Origin: an uncultured Sphingomonadales bacterium
GTDB lineage: Bacteria; Pseudomonadota; Alphaproteobacteria; Sphingomonadales; Sphingomonadaceae
Assembly: GCA_903868655.1 (NCBI GenBank)
Contig: CAIPWG010000223.1
Location: 1-9,801 of the forward strand
Direction: 5' to 3'
Length of the DNA stretch: 9,801 nt
The translations under genes and the position numbers were made by a program. Position 1 is the first letter of the stretch; each line of letters starts with the position of its first letter. Shown here in pieces: positions 1 through 6,058 of this stretch. The notes beneath the pieces were generated by a model that was given only the letters and a program-made list of their open reading frames with translations, did no database searches and was not told where the DNA came from.

Positions 1-1
1 A

Positions 2-535
2 CTGTCCAAGCTTGGCTTGCCGATTTTTCTCGATCTGAAACTGCACGACATTCCCAACACAGTTGCCGCCGCGATGCAGGCCATTCACGTACTGCAACCC
101 GCCATCGTGACAATCCATGCTGCCGGCGGGCGCGCAATGATGGAAGACGCGAAGGCTGCCGCTGGCGAGAACACTCGCGTTGTCGCGGTAACCGTTCTGA
201 CCAGCCTCGATGATGCCGATCTGGCGCGCACCGGGATAGGCGGATCATCGCACGATCAGGTGCTCCGTCTTGCCGGACTGGCGCAAGAAGCCGGCCTCGA
301 CGGGATTGTATGCTCGGGGCACGAAGTTGGTGCGGTGCACAAGCAGTGGAAAAACGGGTACCTGGTCGTGCCCGGTCTGCGCCCGGCTGCCCACGGCGCC
401 ACGGAAGACCAAAAGCGCACGGTCACGCCGCGTGCCGCACGCGATGCCGGGGCCAGCGTCTTGGTGATCGGTCGCCCGATCAGCCGTGCCGAAGATCCCG
501 CAGCCGCCGCTCGCGCCATAGAAGCCACCCTGTAA
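2..535 (+). CDS. pyrF: Orotidine-5'-phosphate decarboxylase, 5' end cut off by the window
   Basis: The enzyme decarboxylates OMP to UMP, the last step of de novo pyrimidine synthesis in the cytoplasm. The frame is open from base 2 to a TAA at 533-535, giving 177 visible codons. The family's usual length of about 225-245 residues implies that roughly 50 N-terminal residues lie outside the window. The signature FLDLKLHDIPNT near the visible start holds the Asp-x-Lys-x-x-Asp catalytic array. Further on come VTVLTSL, VPGLRP and the C-terminal phosphate-binding VIGRPISRAEDP, all typical of the family and of its (beta/alpha)8 barrel. A TTG at 17 opens the same frame but sits inside the catalytic strand, so it is not the true start. 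The gene lies 11 bp upstream of an acetyltransferase gene on the same strand and probably shares its transcript. Identification is firm; the start is unseen. Confidence 0.95.
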   Translation: MSKLGLPIFLDLKLHDIPNTVAAAMQAIHVLQPAIVTIHAAGGRAMMEDAKAAAGENTRVVAVTVLTSLDDADLARTGIGGSSHDQVLRLAGLAQEAGLDGIVCSGHEVGAVHKQWKNGYLVVPGLRPAAHGATEDQKRTVTPRAARDAGASVLVIGRPISRAEDPAAAARAIEATL

Positions 536-546
536 AGACCACCGCA

Positions 547-1056
547 ATGCCTGATATCGCATTCCGCCTGGCGACTATCGCCGATGTTGAACCGTTGTGC
601 GCACTGGTTCAGCGCGCCTATCGCGGTGATACCGCGCGCCAGGGTTGGACCCATGAGGCCGATCTGCTTGATGACCAGCGCACCACCCCCGACAGTTTGG
701 CCAGTACGATTGCCGATCCCGGCTCGCGCGTGCTGGTCGCCGAATCGGCCGATACCCTGATCGGCACAGTCACCATCAGCCAGCTCGGCGAGACGCGTGC
801 GTATATGTCGATGTTGTGCGTCGATCCCGGCCTTCAGGCAGCTGGGCTTGGACGCAACCTGATCGCGCGTTGCGAACGCGCCGCGCATGACGATTTCGGC
901 GCGACCATCATGGAAATGACCGTGATCGACAAACGGCCCGAACTGATCGCCTTCTACCAGCGCTGCGGGTATGCCCTGACCGGCGAAACGCGGCCTTTCC
1001 CGGTTCCGGGTGACCATCCGTTTGGCATGGTCGTACTCGAACGCTCGGTGGGCTGA
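547..1056 (+). CDS. GNAT-family N-acetyltransferase, substrate unknown
   Basis: This 169-residue protein has the GNAT fold: an N-terminal strand-helix segment (FRLATIADVEPLCALVQRAY, residues 6-25), the central strand MSMLCVDP (87-94), and the acetyl-CoA pyrophosphate loop LQAAGLGRNL (96-105), which fits the Q-x-x-G-x-G motif A. The closing motif B, AFYQRCGY, follows. Such enzymes transfer an acetyl group from acetyl-CoA to an amine; nothing here reveals the acceptor (small molecule, antibiotic, protein N-terminus or lysine). I chose ATG 547 because homology-like sequence begins there and pyrF ends 11 bp upstream; the frame is open further left but only inside pyrF. The Shine-Dalgarno is weak (AAAGA overlapping the pyrF stop). 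trpF starts 4 bp after its stop, so it is probably co-transcribed with pyrF and trpF. Codon use looks like that of its neighbours, with no sign of recent transfer. Confidence 0.85.
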   Translation: MPDIAFRLATIADVEPLCALVQRAYRGDTARQGWTHEADLLDDQRTTPDSLASTIADPGSRVLVAESADTLIGTVTISQLGETRAYMSMLCVDPGLQAAGLGRNLIARCERAAHDDFGATIMEMTVIDKRPELIAFYQRCGYALTGETRPFPVPGDHPFGMVVLERSVG

Positions 1057-1060
1057 GCCG

Positions 1061-1702
1061 ATGGTGGCGCCCCTGATCAAGATCTGCGGTATCAACACGC
1101 CGGACGCGCTCGATGCTGCGATCGCTGCGCAAGCCGATTTCATCGGGCTGGTGTTTTTTGCGCGCAGCCCGCGCCATGTCGAATTTGACCAGGCCGCTGC
1201 TTTGGCCGCGCGCGCAGCCGGGCGGGTCAACGTGGTTGGCCTGTTTGTTGACCCGACGCCCGAATATTTGGCGCAAGCGGTTGCAACAGTCCGGCTGGAT
1301 ACGTTGCAATTGCATGGGCGCGAAACACCCGAGCACGTCGCCGCGCTTGGCCTGCGCCATGGTTTGCCGGTCTGGAAAGCGCTGGGCGTGACCAAGCGTG
1401 ACGATGTTGCCGCTGCTGATCGCTTCGCCGGGGCAGCAGCGCGCGTACTGTTCGACGCCAAACCGCCCGAAGGTGCCGATCTGCCTGGAGGCAATGGCCT
1501 GCGCATCGACTGGGCCGTGCTCAAAGCCATCAGGCCGGCTTTGCCATGGATGTTGGCGGGGGGACTCGATCCGGCGAATGTGGCCCAAGCTCTTGCGATC
1601 ACCGGCGCACCGGCAGTCGATGTATCATCCGGGGTGGAAAGCGCGCCGGGGGTCAAAGACGCCACCCGCATCGCGGCATTCTGTGCGGCAGTACGCGGCT
1701 AG
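1061..1702 (+). CDS. trpF: Phosphoribosylanthranilate isomerase
   Basis: TrpF converts N-(5'-phosphoribosyl)anthranilate to CdRP, the third step of tryptophan synthesis from chorismate, in the cytoplasm. The 213-residue product has the normal length for a monofunctional TrpF. Near the N-terminus is KICGI with the catalytic base Cys9, and VLFDAKPP carries the catalytic acid Asp132. FIGLVFFARSPRHV, LQLHG and MLAGGLDPANV are classic strands and loops of the barrel, with the phosphate-binding region near the C-terminus (VDVSSGVES). ATG 1061 places KICG at the usual distance from the start and follows the GNAT stop by 4 bp. A GGTGGG stretch about 10 bases upstream may help ribosome binding. An in-frame GTG at 1010 lies inside the GNAT gene and would add 17 unconserved residues. 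trpE, trpG, trpD and trpC are not in the window, which fits the split trp genes of alphaproteobacteria. Confidence 0.95.
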   Translation: MVAPLIKICGINTPDALDAAIAAQADFIGLVFFARSPRHVEFDQAAALAARAAGRVNVVGLFVDPTPEYLAQAVATVRLDTLQLHGRETPEHVAALGLRHGLPVWKALGVTKRDDVAAADRFAGAAARVLFDAKPPEGADLPGGNGLRIDWAVLKAIRPALPWMLAGGLDPANVAQALAITGAPAVDVSSGVESAPGVKDATRIAAFCAAVRG

Positions 1703-1719
1703 TGCAAGGCGCATGATTC

Positions 1720-1737
1720 TTGCGTTGGACAATGCAA
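1720..1737. repeat. Inverted repeat (potential hairpin A) after trpF
   Basis: TTGCGTT (1720-1726) pairs with AATGCAA (1731-1737) around a GGAC loop, giving seven pairs including one G-U. It lies 17 bp after the trpF stop and two bases before a second, stronger hairpin. It is AT-rich and may be weak alone. A role in trpF mRNA 3'-end stability or as part of a structured leader for trpB is inference. Confidence 0.4.
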
Positions 1738-1739
1738 AA

Positions 1740-1765
1740 GGCGGCCCTGCCATAGCAGGACCGCC
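1740..1765. terminator. GC-rich hairpin B between trpF and trpB (possible terminator or pause site)
   Basis: GGCGGCCCTGC (1740-1750) pairs with GCAGGACCGCC (1755-1765) around a CATA loop, giving ten pairs and one C-A mismatch. It is the strongest hairpin I found by eye. No T-run follows it on the plus strand (TCCACGACG), so it is not a standard intrinsic terminator for trpF. On the minus strand the stem is followed by TTTTG, so it looks more like a weak terminator for antisense transcription. It could also protect the trpF mRNA end or form part of an attenuator. The hairpin is clear; the function is not. Confidence 0.45.
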
Positions 1766-1780
1766 TCCACGACGTTGCGA

Positions 1781-1811
1781 TGCCTGACTAGACTTCCTTC
1801 CCTTTCAGGCA
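1781..1811 (+). promoter_or_regulatory. Inverted repeat (hairpin C) covering the mini-ORF ribosome-binding region
   Basis: TGCCTGA (1781-1787) is perfectly complementary to TCAGGCA (1805-1811), with a 17-base pyrimidine-rich loop between them. The 3' arm contains the only AGG near the ATG at 1813, so folding would hide the ribosome-binding region of the small ORF that ends on the trpB start codon. An alternative pairing also exists: CTGCC (1747-1751) in hairpin B with GGCAG (1808-1812). Mutually exclusive structures would be expected of a regulated leader, but a chance seven-base match in 169 bp of GC-rich DNA is possible. Confidence 0.35.
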
Positions 1812-1812
1812 G

Positions 1813-1875
1813 ATGAACAACGCGAGTGCGCATATCTGGACAAAACAGCCCGGCGCTCTAAAGCGCTTCCCATGA
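1813..1875 (+). CDS. Candidate 20-residue leader peptide overlapping the trpB start
   Basis: An ATG at 1813 opens a 20-codon frame whose TGA stop (1873-1875) overlaps the trpB ATG (1872-1874) as ATGA. The peptide starts MNNASAHIW, contains a single Trp codon (TGG, 1837-1839) at codon 9, and ends KRFP. An AGG lies four bases upstream of its start, within the 3' arm of hairpin C. trpB has no clear Shine-Dalgarno of its own, so ribosomes finishing this ORF could reinitiate at trpB. The position, the overlap and the Trp codon suggest a leader peptide. One Trp codon is fewer than in classical trp leaders, which carry two or more in a row, and a short open frame can occur by chance. I do not recognise the peptide. 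Confidence 0.3.
   Translation: MNNASAHIWTKQPGALKRFP
1853..1866 (+). promoter_or_regulatory. Small hairpin D immediately upstream of trpB
   Basis: GCGCT (1853-1857) pairs with AGCGC (1862-1866) around a CTAA loop. The stem ends five bases before the trpB ATG, exactly where a Shine-Dalgarno would be expected. No GGAG- or AAGG-like sequence is visible here. The stem is only five pairs, and a translating ribosome in the mini-ORF would melt it. A role in limiting independent trpB initiation is inference. Confidence 0.3.
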
Positions 1876-3086
1876 CCGCTCAAACCCCAAACAGTTTCCG
1901 CAACCAGCCCGACGAACGCGGCCACTTCGGCCAGTTCGGCGGCCGTTATGTCGCCGAAACGCTGATGCCGCTGATCCTCGATCTGGAAACCGAATATCGC
2001 AAGGCCAAGCAGGACCCTGCGTTTCAGGCCGAATTCGACGATCTGCTCGAACACTATGTCGGCCGGCCCAGCCCGCTTTATTTCGCACCACGGTTGACCG
2101 AGGCGCTCGGTGGCGCACAAGTCTGGTTCAAACGCGATGAACTGAACCATACCGGCGCGCACAAAATCAACAATTGCATCGGCCAGATCCTGCTGGCCAT
2201 GCGCATGGGCAAGACCCGGATCATCGCCGAAACCGGTGCGGGCCAGCATGGTGTGGCGACTGCCACTGTCTGCGCGCGGTTCGGCCTGCCTTGCGTCATC
2301 TACATGGGCGCGACCGATGTCGAGCGCCAGCAGCCCAATGTGTTCCGCATGAAACTGCTCGGAGCCGAAGTAATACCGGTGCAAGCCGGCGCCAAGACGC
2401 TGAAAGACGCGATGAACGAGGCACTGCGCGACTGGGTCGCCAATGTCCATGACACGTTCTACATCATCGGCACAGCCGCCGGTCCGCACCCCTATCCCGA
2501 ACTGGTGCGCGATTTCCAAAGCGTGATCGGGCGTGAAGCGCGCGCGCAAATGCTGTCACGCACCGGCCGCCTGCCCGATATTCTGGTGGCGGCGATCGGT
2601 GGCGGATCGAATGCGATCGGCCTGTTCCACCCGTTCCTCGACGATCCGACGGTAAAGATGCTCGGTGTCGAAGCCGCCGGCTATGGCCTGGACAAAGATC
2701 ATGCTGCCAGTCTGGCCGGTGGACGCCCCGGCATTCTGCATGGCAACAAAACGTATCTGTTGCAGGACGCCGATGGCCAGATCATCGAAGGTCATTCGAT
2801 CAGTGCCGGGCTCGATTATCCCGGAATTGGTCCCGAACATGCGTGGCTCAAGGAAAATGGACGGGTCGAATATACCTCGGTGACCGACGTCGAAGCACTT
2901 GATGCGTTCCAGTTGCTGTGCCGGACCGAGGGGATCATCCCCGCGCTCGAACCCAGCCATGCCATCGCCGCGGTCAAGAAGATCGCACCGACTTTGCCCA
3001 AGGATACGATCATTCTGGCCAATTTGTGCGGGCGCGGTGACAAGGACATTTTTACCGTGGCCGAGCATCTCGGGGTCACGCTGTGA
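1872..3086 (+). CDS. trpB: Tryptophan synthase beta chain
   Basis: TrpB condenses indole with L-serine to make L-tryptophan, using pyridoxal phosphate, in the alpha2beta2 complex with TrpA. The 404-residue length is standard. The N-terminal [15 protein letters not shown] (residues 19-33) is family-typical. Lys98 in [10 protein letters not shown] is the PLP Schiff-base lysine and Glu120 in AETGAGQHG the catalytic glutamate. GGGSNAIG, near residues 243-250, is the cofactor phosphate cup. ATG 1872 is the only standard start in this frame downstream of the in-frame TGA at 1785. It lacks a recognisable Shine-Dalgarno, and its ATG overlaps the stop of a 20-codon ORF, suggesting coupling. The 3' end overlaps trpA by four bases, which suits stoichiometric synthesis of the two subunits. 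It lies 169 bp after trpF, so trpBA could be read through from trpF or have its own promoter; I see no convincing promoter in the gap. Confidence 0.97.
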   Translation: MTAQTPNSFRNQPDERGHFGQFGGRYVAETLMPLILDLETEYRKAKQDPAFQAEFDDLLEHYVGRPSPLYFAPRLTEALGGAQVWFKRDELNHTGAHKINNCIGQILLAMRMGKTRIIAETGAGQHGVATATVCARFGLPCVIYMGATDVERQQPNVFRMKLLGAEVIPVQAGAKTLKDAMNEALRDWVANVHDTFYIIGTAAGPHPYPELVRDFQSVIGREARAQMLSRTGRLPDILVAAIGGGSNAIGLFHPFLDDPTVKMLGVEAAGYGLDKDHAASLAGGRPGILHGNKTYLLQDADGQIIEGHSISAGLDYPGIGPEHAWLKENGRVEYTSVTDVEALDAFQLLCRTEGIIPALEPSHAIAAVKKIAPTLPKDTIILANLCGRGDKDIFTVAEHLGVTL

Positions 3087-3886
3087 GCGCGCGCCTGTCG
3101 GCTGCTTTCGCCAAGGGCCATCCTGCACTGGTATGCTTTGTGACCGCCGGAGACCCAAATCCCGGCGCAACGCCTGCAATACTTGACGCGCTGGTCGAAG
3201 GTGGCGCAGACGTTATTGAACTGGGCTTGCCGTTTACCGACCCGATGGCCGATGGCCCCGCAATTCAGGCTGCGAATCTGCGCGCGCTGGGAGCAGGCAC
3301 GACAACTGCGCATATCCTCGAAATTGCGCGCGGTTTTCGCGAACGGCACCCCGATATCGCTTTGGTACTGATGGGCTATGCCAATCCCATGATCACGCGC
3401 GGACCCGACTGGTTTGCCGATGCGGCGCTGGCCGCGGGCGTTGATGGCGTCATCTGTGTCGACATTCCGCCCGAAGAAGATGGCGAGCTGGGGCCCGCCT
3501 TGCGCGCCCGGGGCATCAGTCCAATCCGATTGGCCACCCCCACCACCGATGCAGCCCGCCTGCCGGCGGTGCTTGATGGCTCGGCCGGGTTCCTCTATTA
3601 CGTCTCGGTTGCGGGGATCACCGGCAAGCAATCGGCCGCATTGGCGTCGATCGAAGAAGCCGTGGCACGTTTCAAGCAGACAACCGATTTGCCGATCGCG
3701 GTCGGGTTTGGCGTGCGCACGCCCGAACAGGCCGGGCCGATTGCGCGCGTAGCCGATGGCGTGGTGGTCGGCTCGGCCATTGTTGATCTGGTTGGCGCAC
3801 ACGGCGCAGATGCCGCTGGCCCGGTGCGTGCGCTGGTTGCCGAATTGGCCGAGGCGGTGCATCAGGCAAGGAGTGTTGCGGCATGA
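3083..3886 (+). CDS. trpA: Tryptophan synthase alpha chain
   Basis: TrpA cleaves indole-3-glycerol phosphate to indole and glyceraldehyde-3-phosphate and channels indole to TrpB. The 267-residue product matches the family length. [19 protein letters not shown] (residues 44-62) is the family signature and contains the catalytic pair Glu46 and Asp57. The phosphate-site loops are visible later as [10 protein letters not shown] and [10 protein letters not shown]. The start is GTG 3083, whose last two bases form part of the trpB stop TGA (GTGA overlap). A GGGG at 3072-3075 could act as Shine-Dalgarno seven bases upstream. The ATG of accD overlaps the trpA stop as ATGA. These overlaps imply translational coupling along trpB-trpA-accD. 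Nothing is missing or unusual in the protein. Confidence 0.97.
   Translation: MSARLSAAFAKGHPALVCFVTAGDPNPGATPAILDALVEGGADVIELGLPFTDPMADGPAIQAANLRALGAGTTTAHILEIARGFRERHPDIALVLMGYANPMITRGPDWFADAALAAGVDGVICVDIPPEEDGELGPALRARGISPIRLATPTTDAARLPAVLDGSAGFLYYVSVAGITGKQSAALASIEEAVARFKQTTDLPIAVGFGVRTPEQAGPIARVADGVVVGSAIVDLVGAHGADAAGPVRALVAELAEAVHQARSVAA
3868..3873 (+). promoter_or_regulatory. Shine-Dalgarno of accD
   Basis: AAGGAG lies nine bases upstream of the accD ATG, inside the 3' end of trpA. It is the best-matching ribosome-binding site I noticed in the window and supports ATG 3883. It suggests accD can load ribosomes independently, even though its start overlaps the trpA stop. Confidence 0.7.
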
Positions 3887-4731
3887 GCTGGCTGACGAAA
3901 GTTCGCAATTCGCTGTCGCTCATTCAAAAGCGCGACACCCCCGACACTTTGTGGATCAAGTGCCCCGGATGCAGCGAGATGCTGTTCATCAAGGAATATA
4001 AGGACAACCTGTCGGTCTGTCCGCGCTGTCAGCATCATGGCCGCATCGGCACCGATGCGCGGCTGGCCCAATTGCTTGATCCGGGCTATGCGTTGTTGCC
4101 CGCGCCTGTGGTGCGCGACGATCCGCTGAAATTCCGTGATACCAAGCGCTATGCCGACCGGATCAAGGCGGCACGTGCGGCCAATCCGCACAATGATGCC
4201 TATACCAACGCCTATGGCACGATCGAAGGCAAACGCGCCGTGGTCGGGGTACAGGATTTTGGATTCATGGGCGGATCGATGGGCATGGCGGTGGGCAATG
4301 CCTTCATCGCCGGGGTCGAACTCGCGATCCGCGAAAAATGCGCCTACATTGCGGTAACCGCAGCCGGCGGTGCGCGCATGCAGGAAGGCATTTTGTCGCT
4401 GATGCAAATGCCCCGCACGACGGTCGCAATCAGCCGCCTTCATGCGGCTGGCCTGCCCTATATCGTGCTGCTGACCGACCCGACGACCGGGGGCGTTACC
4501 GCCAGCTACGCTATGCTGGGCGATGTCCAGATTGCCGAACCCGGCGCGCTGATCGGGTTCGCCGGACAGCGCGTAATCCAGGATACCATTCGCGAAAAGC
4601 TTCCCGAGGGGTTCCAGCGCGCAGAGTATCTGTATGATCACGGCATGATCGACATGGTGGTACACCGCGCCGCGATGAAGGCAACCCTGGCCAATCTGAT
4701 CGATTACCTGACCGGCGCGCGCGCTGCCTGA
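3883..4731 (+). CDS. accD: Acetyl-CoA carboxylase carboxyltransferase, beta subunit
   Basis: AccD, with AccA, forms the carboxyltransferase that moves CO2 from carboxybiotin to acetyl-CoA, giving malonyl-CoA for fatty acid synthesis. The 282-residue length is normal. A four-cysteine zinc ribbon sits at the N-terminus: Cys27 and Cys30 (KCPGC), Cys46 and Cys49 (VCPRC). The carboxyltransferase domain of the crotonase type follows, with [51 protein letters not shown] and [12 protein letters not shown], matching bacterial AccD throughout. A strong Shine-Dalgarno nine bases upstream fixes the start, which overlaps the trpA stop as ATGA. folC follows after 13 bp. The accD-folC pairing occurs widely in proteobacteria, so tryptophan, fatty-acid and folate genes probably share a transcript here. 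accA, accB and accC are elsewhere. Confidence 0.97.
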   Translation: MSWLTKVRNSLSLIQKRDTPDTLWIKCPGCSEMLFIKEYKDNLSVCPRCQHHGRIGTDARLAQLLDPGYALLPAPVVRDDPLKFRDTKRYADRIKAARAANPHNDAYTNAYGTIEGKRAVVGVQDFGFMGGSMGMAVGNAFIAGVELAIREKCAYIAVTAAGGARMQEGILSLMQMPRTTVAISRLHAAGLPYIVLLTDPTTGGVTASYAMLGDVQIAEPGALIGFAGQRVIQDTIREKLPEGFQRAEYLYDHGMIDMVVHRAAMKATLANLIDYLTGARAA

Positions 4732-4744
4732 AGCACGCGCGGCG

Positions 4745-6052
4745 ATGAAGGACTTTGCGATTTCCGACAGCCCTGCGGTGCAGGCGCAGCTTGACCGGCT
4801 TGGTGCTTTGTCAGTGCCCCAAGGCCGGCTGGGGCTTGATACCATTCGCGCGCTTCTGGCCCGGCTCGATCACCCCGAACGACATCTGCCACCTGTATTC
4901 CATGTGGCTGGAACCAACGGCAAGGGTTCGACCTGCACCTATTTGCGCTTCATGCTCGAAGCGCAGGGCTTGACCGTGCACACCGCGACCAAGCCGCATC
5001 TGGTGCGTTATAACGAACGCATCCGCCTCGCCGGAGATTTGATCGACGATGAACTGCTGGCCAGTCTTTTGGCCGAAGCGCTCGATGTGGGTGAAGATCT
5101 GGCACCGAGCTTTTTCGAAGTCACAACCGCAGCCATGTTCCTGGGCTTTGCCCGCGTGGCTGCTGACGCTTGCGTGATAGAAACCGGCCTCGGCGGGCGT
5201 TTTGATGCGACCAATGTGCTCGATGGACCAGCGGTGTGCGGTATCGCCACGCTGGGTATTGATCACGAGGCGTTTCTGCTGGTTCCCGAAGCTGGCGTGC
5301 CGCAGGAGCCCTTGGCGCGGATCGCTTTTGAAAAGGCCTGCATCGGTAAAGCCGGGGTGCCACTGGTTACCCAGACTTATCCTGATCTGCCCCGACGCGC
5401 CGTGGCCGATACCGCCGCCACAATCGGCGCAATCCACAAGTTGCGCGGTCGCGACTGGCATGCCGAGATCGGCCATATGATCGCTTATCGTGACGCCAAG
5501 GGTTCGCTCAACTTGCCTTTGCCCGTCTTGCCAGGCCTGCATCAGGCCGACAATGCCGCGCTTGCGGTAGCGATGGTGCGCCATCAGGACGCAATCGCCG
5601 TGTCCCCCGCCGCGATGGCAAGCGGTGTCGTCGCCGCGCGCTGGCCTGCGCGGCTGCAACGCTTGGGTCATGGGCCGTTGACGGCCCTGGCACCGGACCG
5701 CCTGATCTGGCTCGATGGGGGGCACAATCCCGATGCGGGTGCGGCAATCGCACGGCATCTGGCCGATCAGGAGCCCGTGCACGTGATCATGGGTATGCTC
5801 GCCAACAAAGACCCTGCGGCGATACTCGCGCCGCTTGGCACGCGCGTGCTGTCGGTCACGATTGTGCCGGCCCCCGGCCACGACGCGCATCATCCCGAGG
5901 CTTTTGCGCCGTTCAGCGCCGTGCCGGTATCCAGCGCACCCGATGTGGCCGCCGCCTTGCGCGCGTTGCCCCAAGGCGGCGATGTGCTGATCGCTGGATC
6001 GCTTTATCTTGCGGGCGATGTCTTGCGCCGCAACCACGAAATCCCGGACTAG
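4745..6052 (+). CDS. folC: Bifunctional dihydrofolate synthase / folylpolyglutamate synthase
   Basis: FolC adds glutamate to dihydropteroate, making dihydrofolate, and extends the polyglutamate tail of folates with ATP. The 435-residue product belongs to the Mur-ligase superfamily. The P-loop HVAGTNGKGST is at residues 53-63 (Lys60). TKPHLVRYNERIR (82-94) is the folate-binding region. FFEVTTAAMFLGFA and VIETGLGGRFDATNV (144-158) carry the Mg-binding acidic residues. IDHEAFL and the Lys-containing AFEKACIGKAGVP follow, and the C-terminal domain opens with the DGGHNPDAG motif near 324-332. A short insertion (about ten residues) appears to follow IDHEAFL compared with E. coli FolC. ATG 4745 is 13 bp after accD; its Shine-Dalgarno is poor. 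The TAG stop shares the bases CTAG with the stop of the convergent ampG. Whether both activities are present cannot be read from sequence alone. Confidence 0.94.
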   Translation: MKDFAISDSPAVQAQLDRLGALSVPQGRLGLDTIRALLARLDHPERHLPPVFHVAGTNGKGSTCTYLRFMLEAQGLTVHTATKPHLVRYNERIRLAGDLIDDELLASLLAEALDVGEDLAPSFFEVTTAAMFLGFARVAADACVIETGLGGRFDATNVLDGPAVCGIATLGIDHEAFLLVPEAGVPQEPLARIAFEKACIGKAGVPLVTQTYPDLPRRAVADTAATIGAIHKLRGRDWHAEIGHMIAYRDAKGSLNLPLPVLPGLHQADNAALAVAMVRHQDAIAVSPAAMASGVVAARWPARLQRLGHGPLTALAPDRLIWLDGGHNPDAGAAIARHLADQEPVHVIMGMLANKDPAAILAPLGTRVLSVTIVPAPGHDAHHPEAFAPFSAVPVSSAPDVAAALRALPQGGDVLIAGSLYLAGDVLRRNHEIPD

Positions 6053-6058
6053 GCCGGG
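6043..6058. terminator. Hairpin centred on the shared folC/ampG stop codons
   Basis: CCCGG (6043-6047) and CCGGG (6054-6058) form a five-pair GC stem whose loop contains CTAG (6049-6052), the overlapping stops of folC (plus) and ampG (minus). No T-run of useful length follows on either strand. It may serve as a weak bidirectional 3'-end structure, or be coincidental in GC-rich DNA. The inverted repeat is certain; the termination role is inferred. Confidence 0.35.

Noticed and set aside
310..546. Upstream extension of the GNAT gene within pyrF
   Set aside because: The extra residues are Arg/Pro-rich out-of-frame pyrF sequence; the GNAT fold begins at ATG 547.
256..1671. 471-codon minus-strand open frame opposite pyrF, the GNAT gene and trpF
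   Set aside because: It spans three recognisable plus-strand genes, is rich in Ala, Arg, Ser and Thr without domain motifs, and reflects GC-rich codon bias in the genes below it.
1725..1755. TTGGAC plus CCATAG considered as a trpB promoter
   Set aside because: The spacing is about 19-20 bases and the -10 match is poor; both boxes also lie within hairpins A and B.
1713..1787. 24-codon ORF starting MILALDNAK just after trpF, considered as a trp leader peptide
   Set aside because: It has no Trp codon, the AAGG is only three bases from the ATG, and it continues a longer shadow frame inside trpF.
2816..3862. 348-codon minus-strand open frame opposite the end of trpB and most of trpA
   Set aside because: No recognisable motif; it lies against two firmly identified genes.
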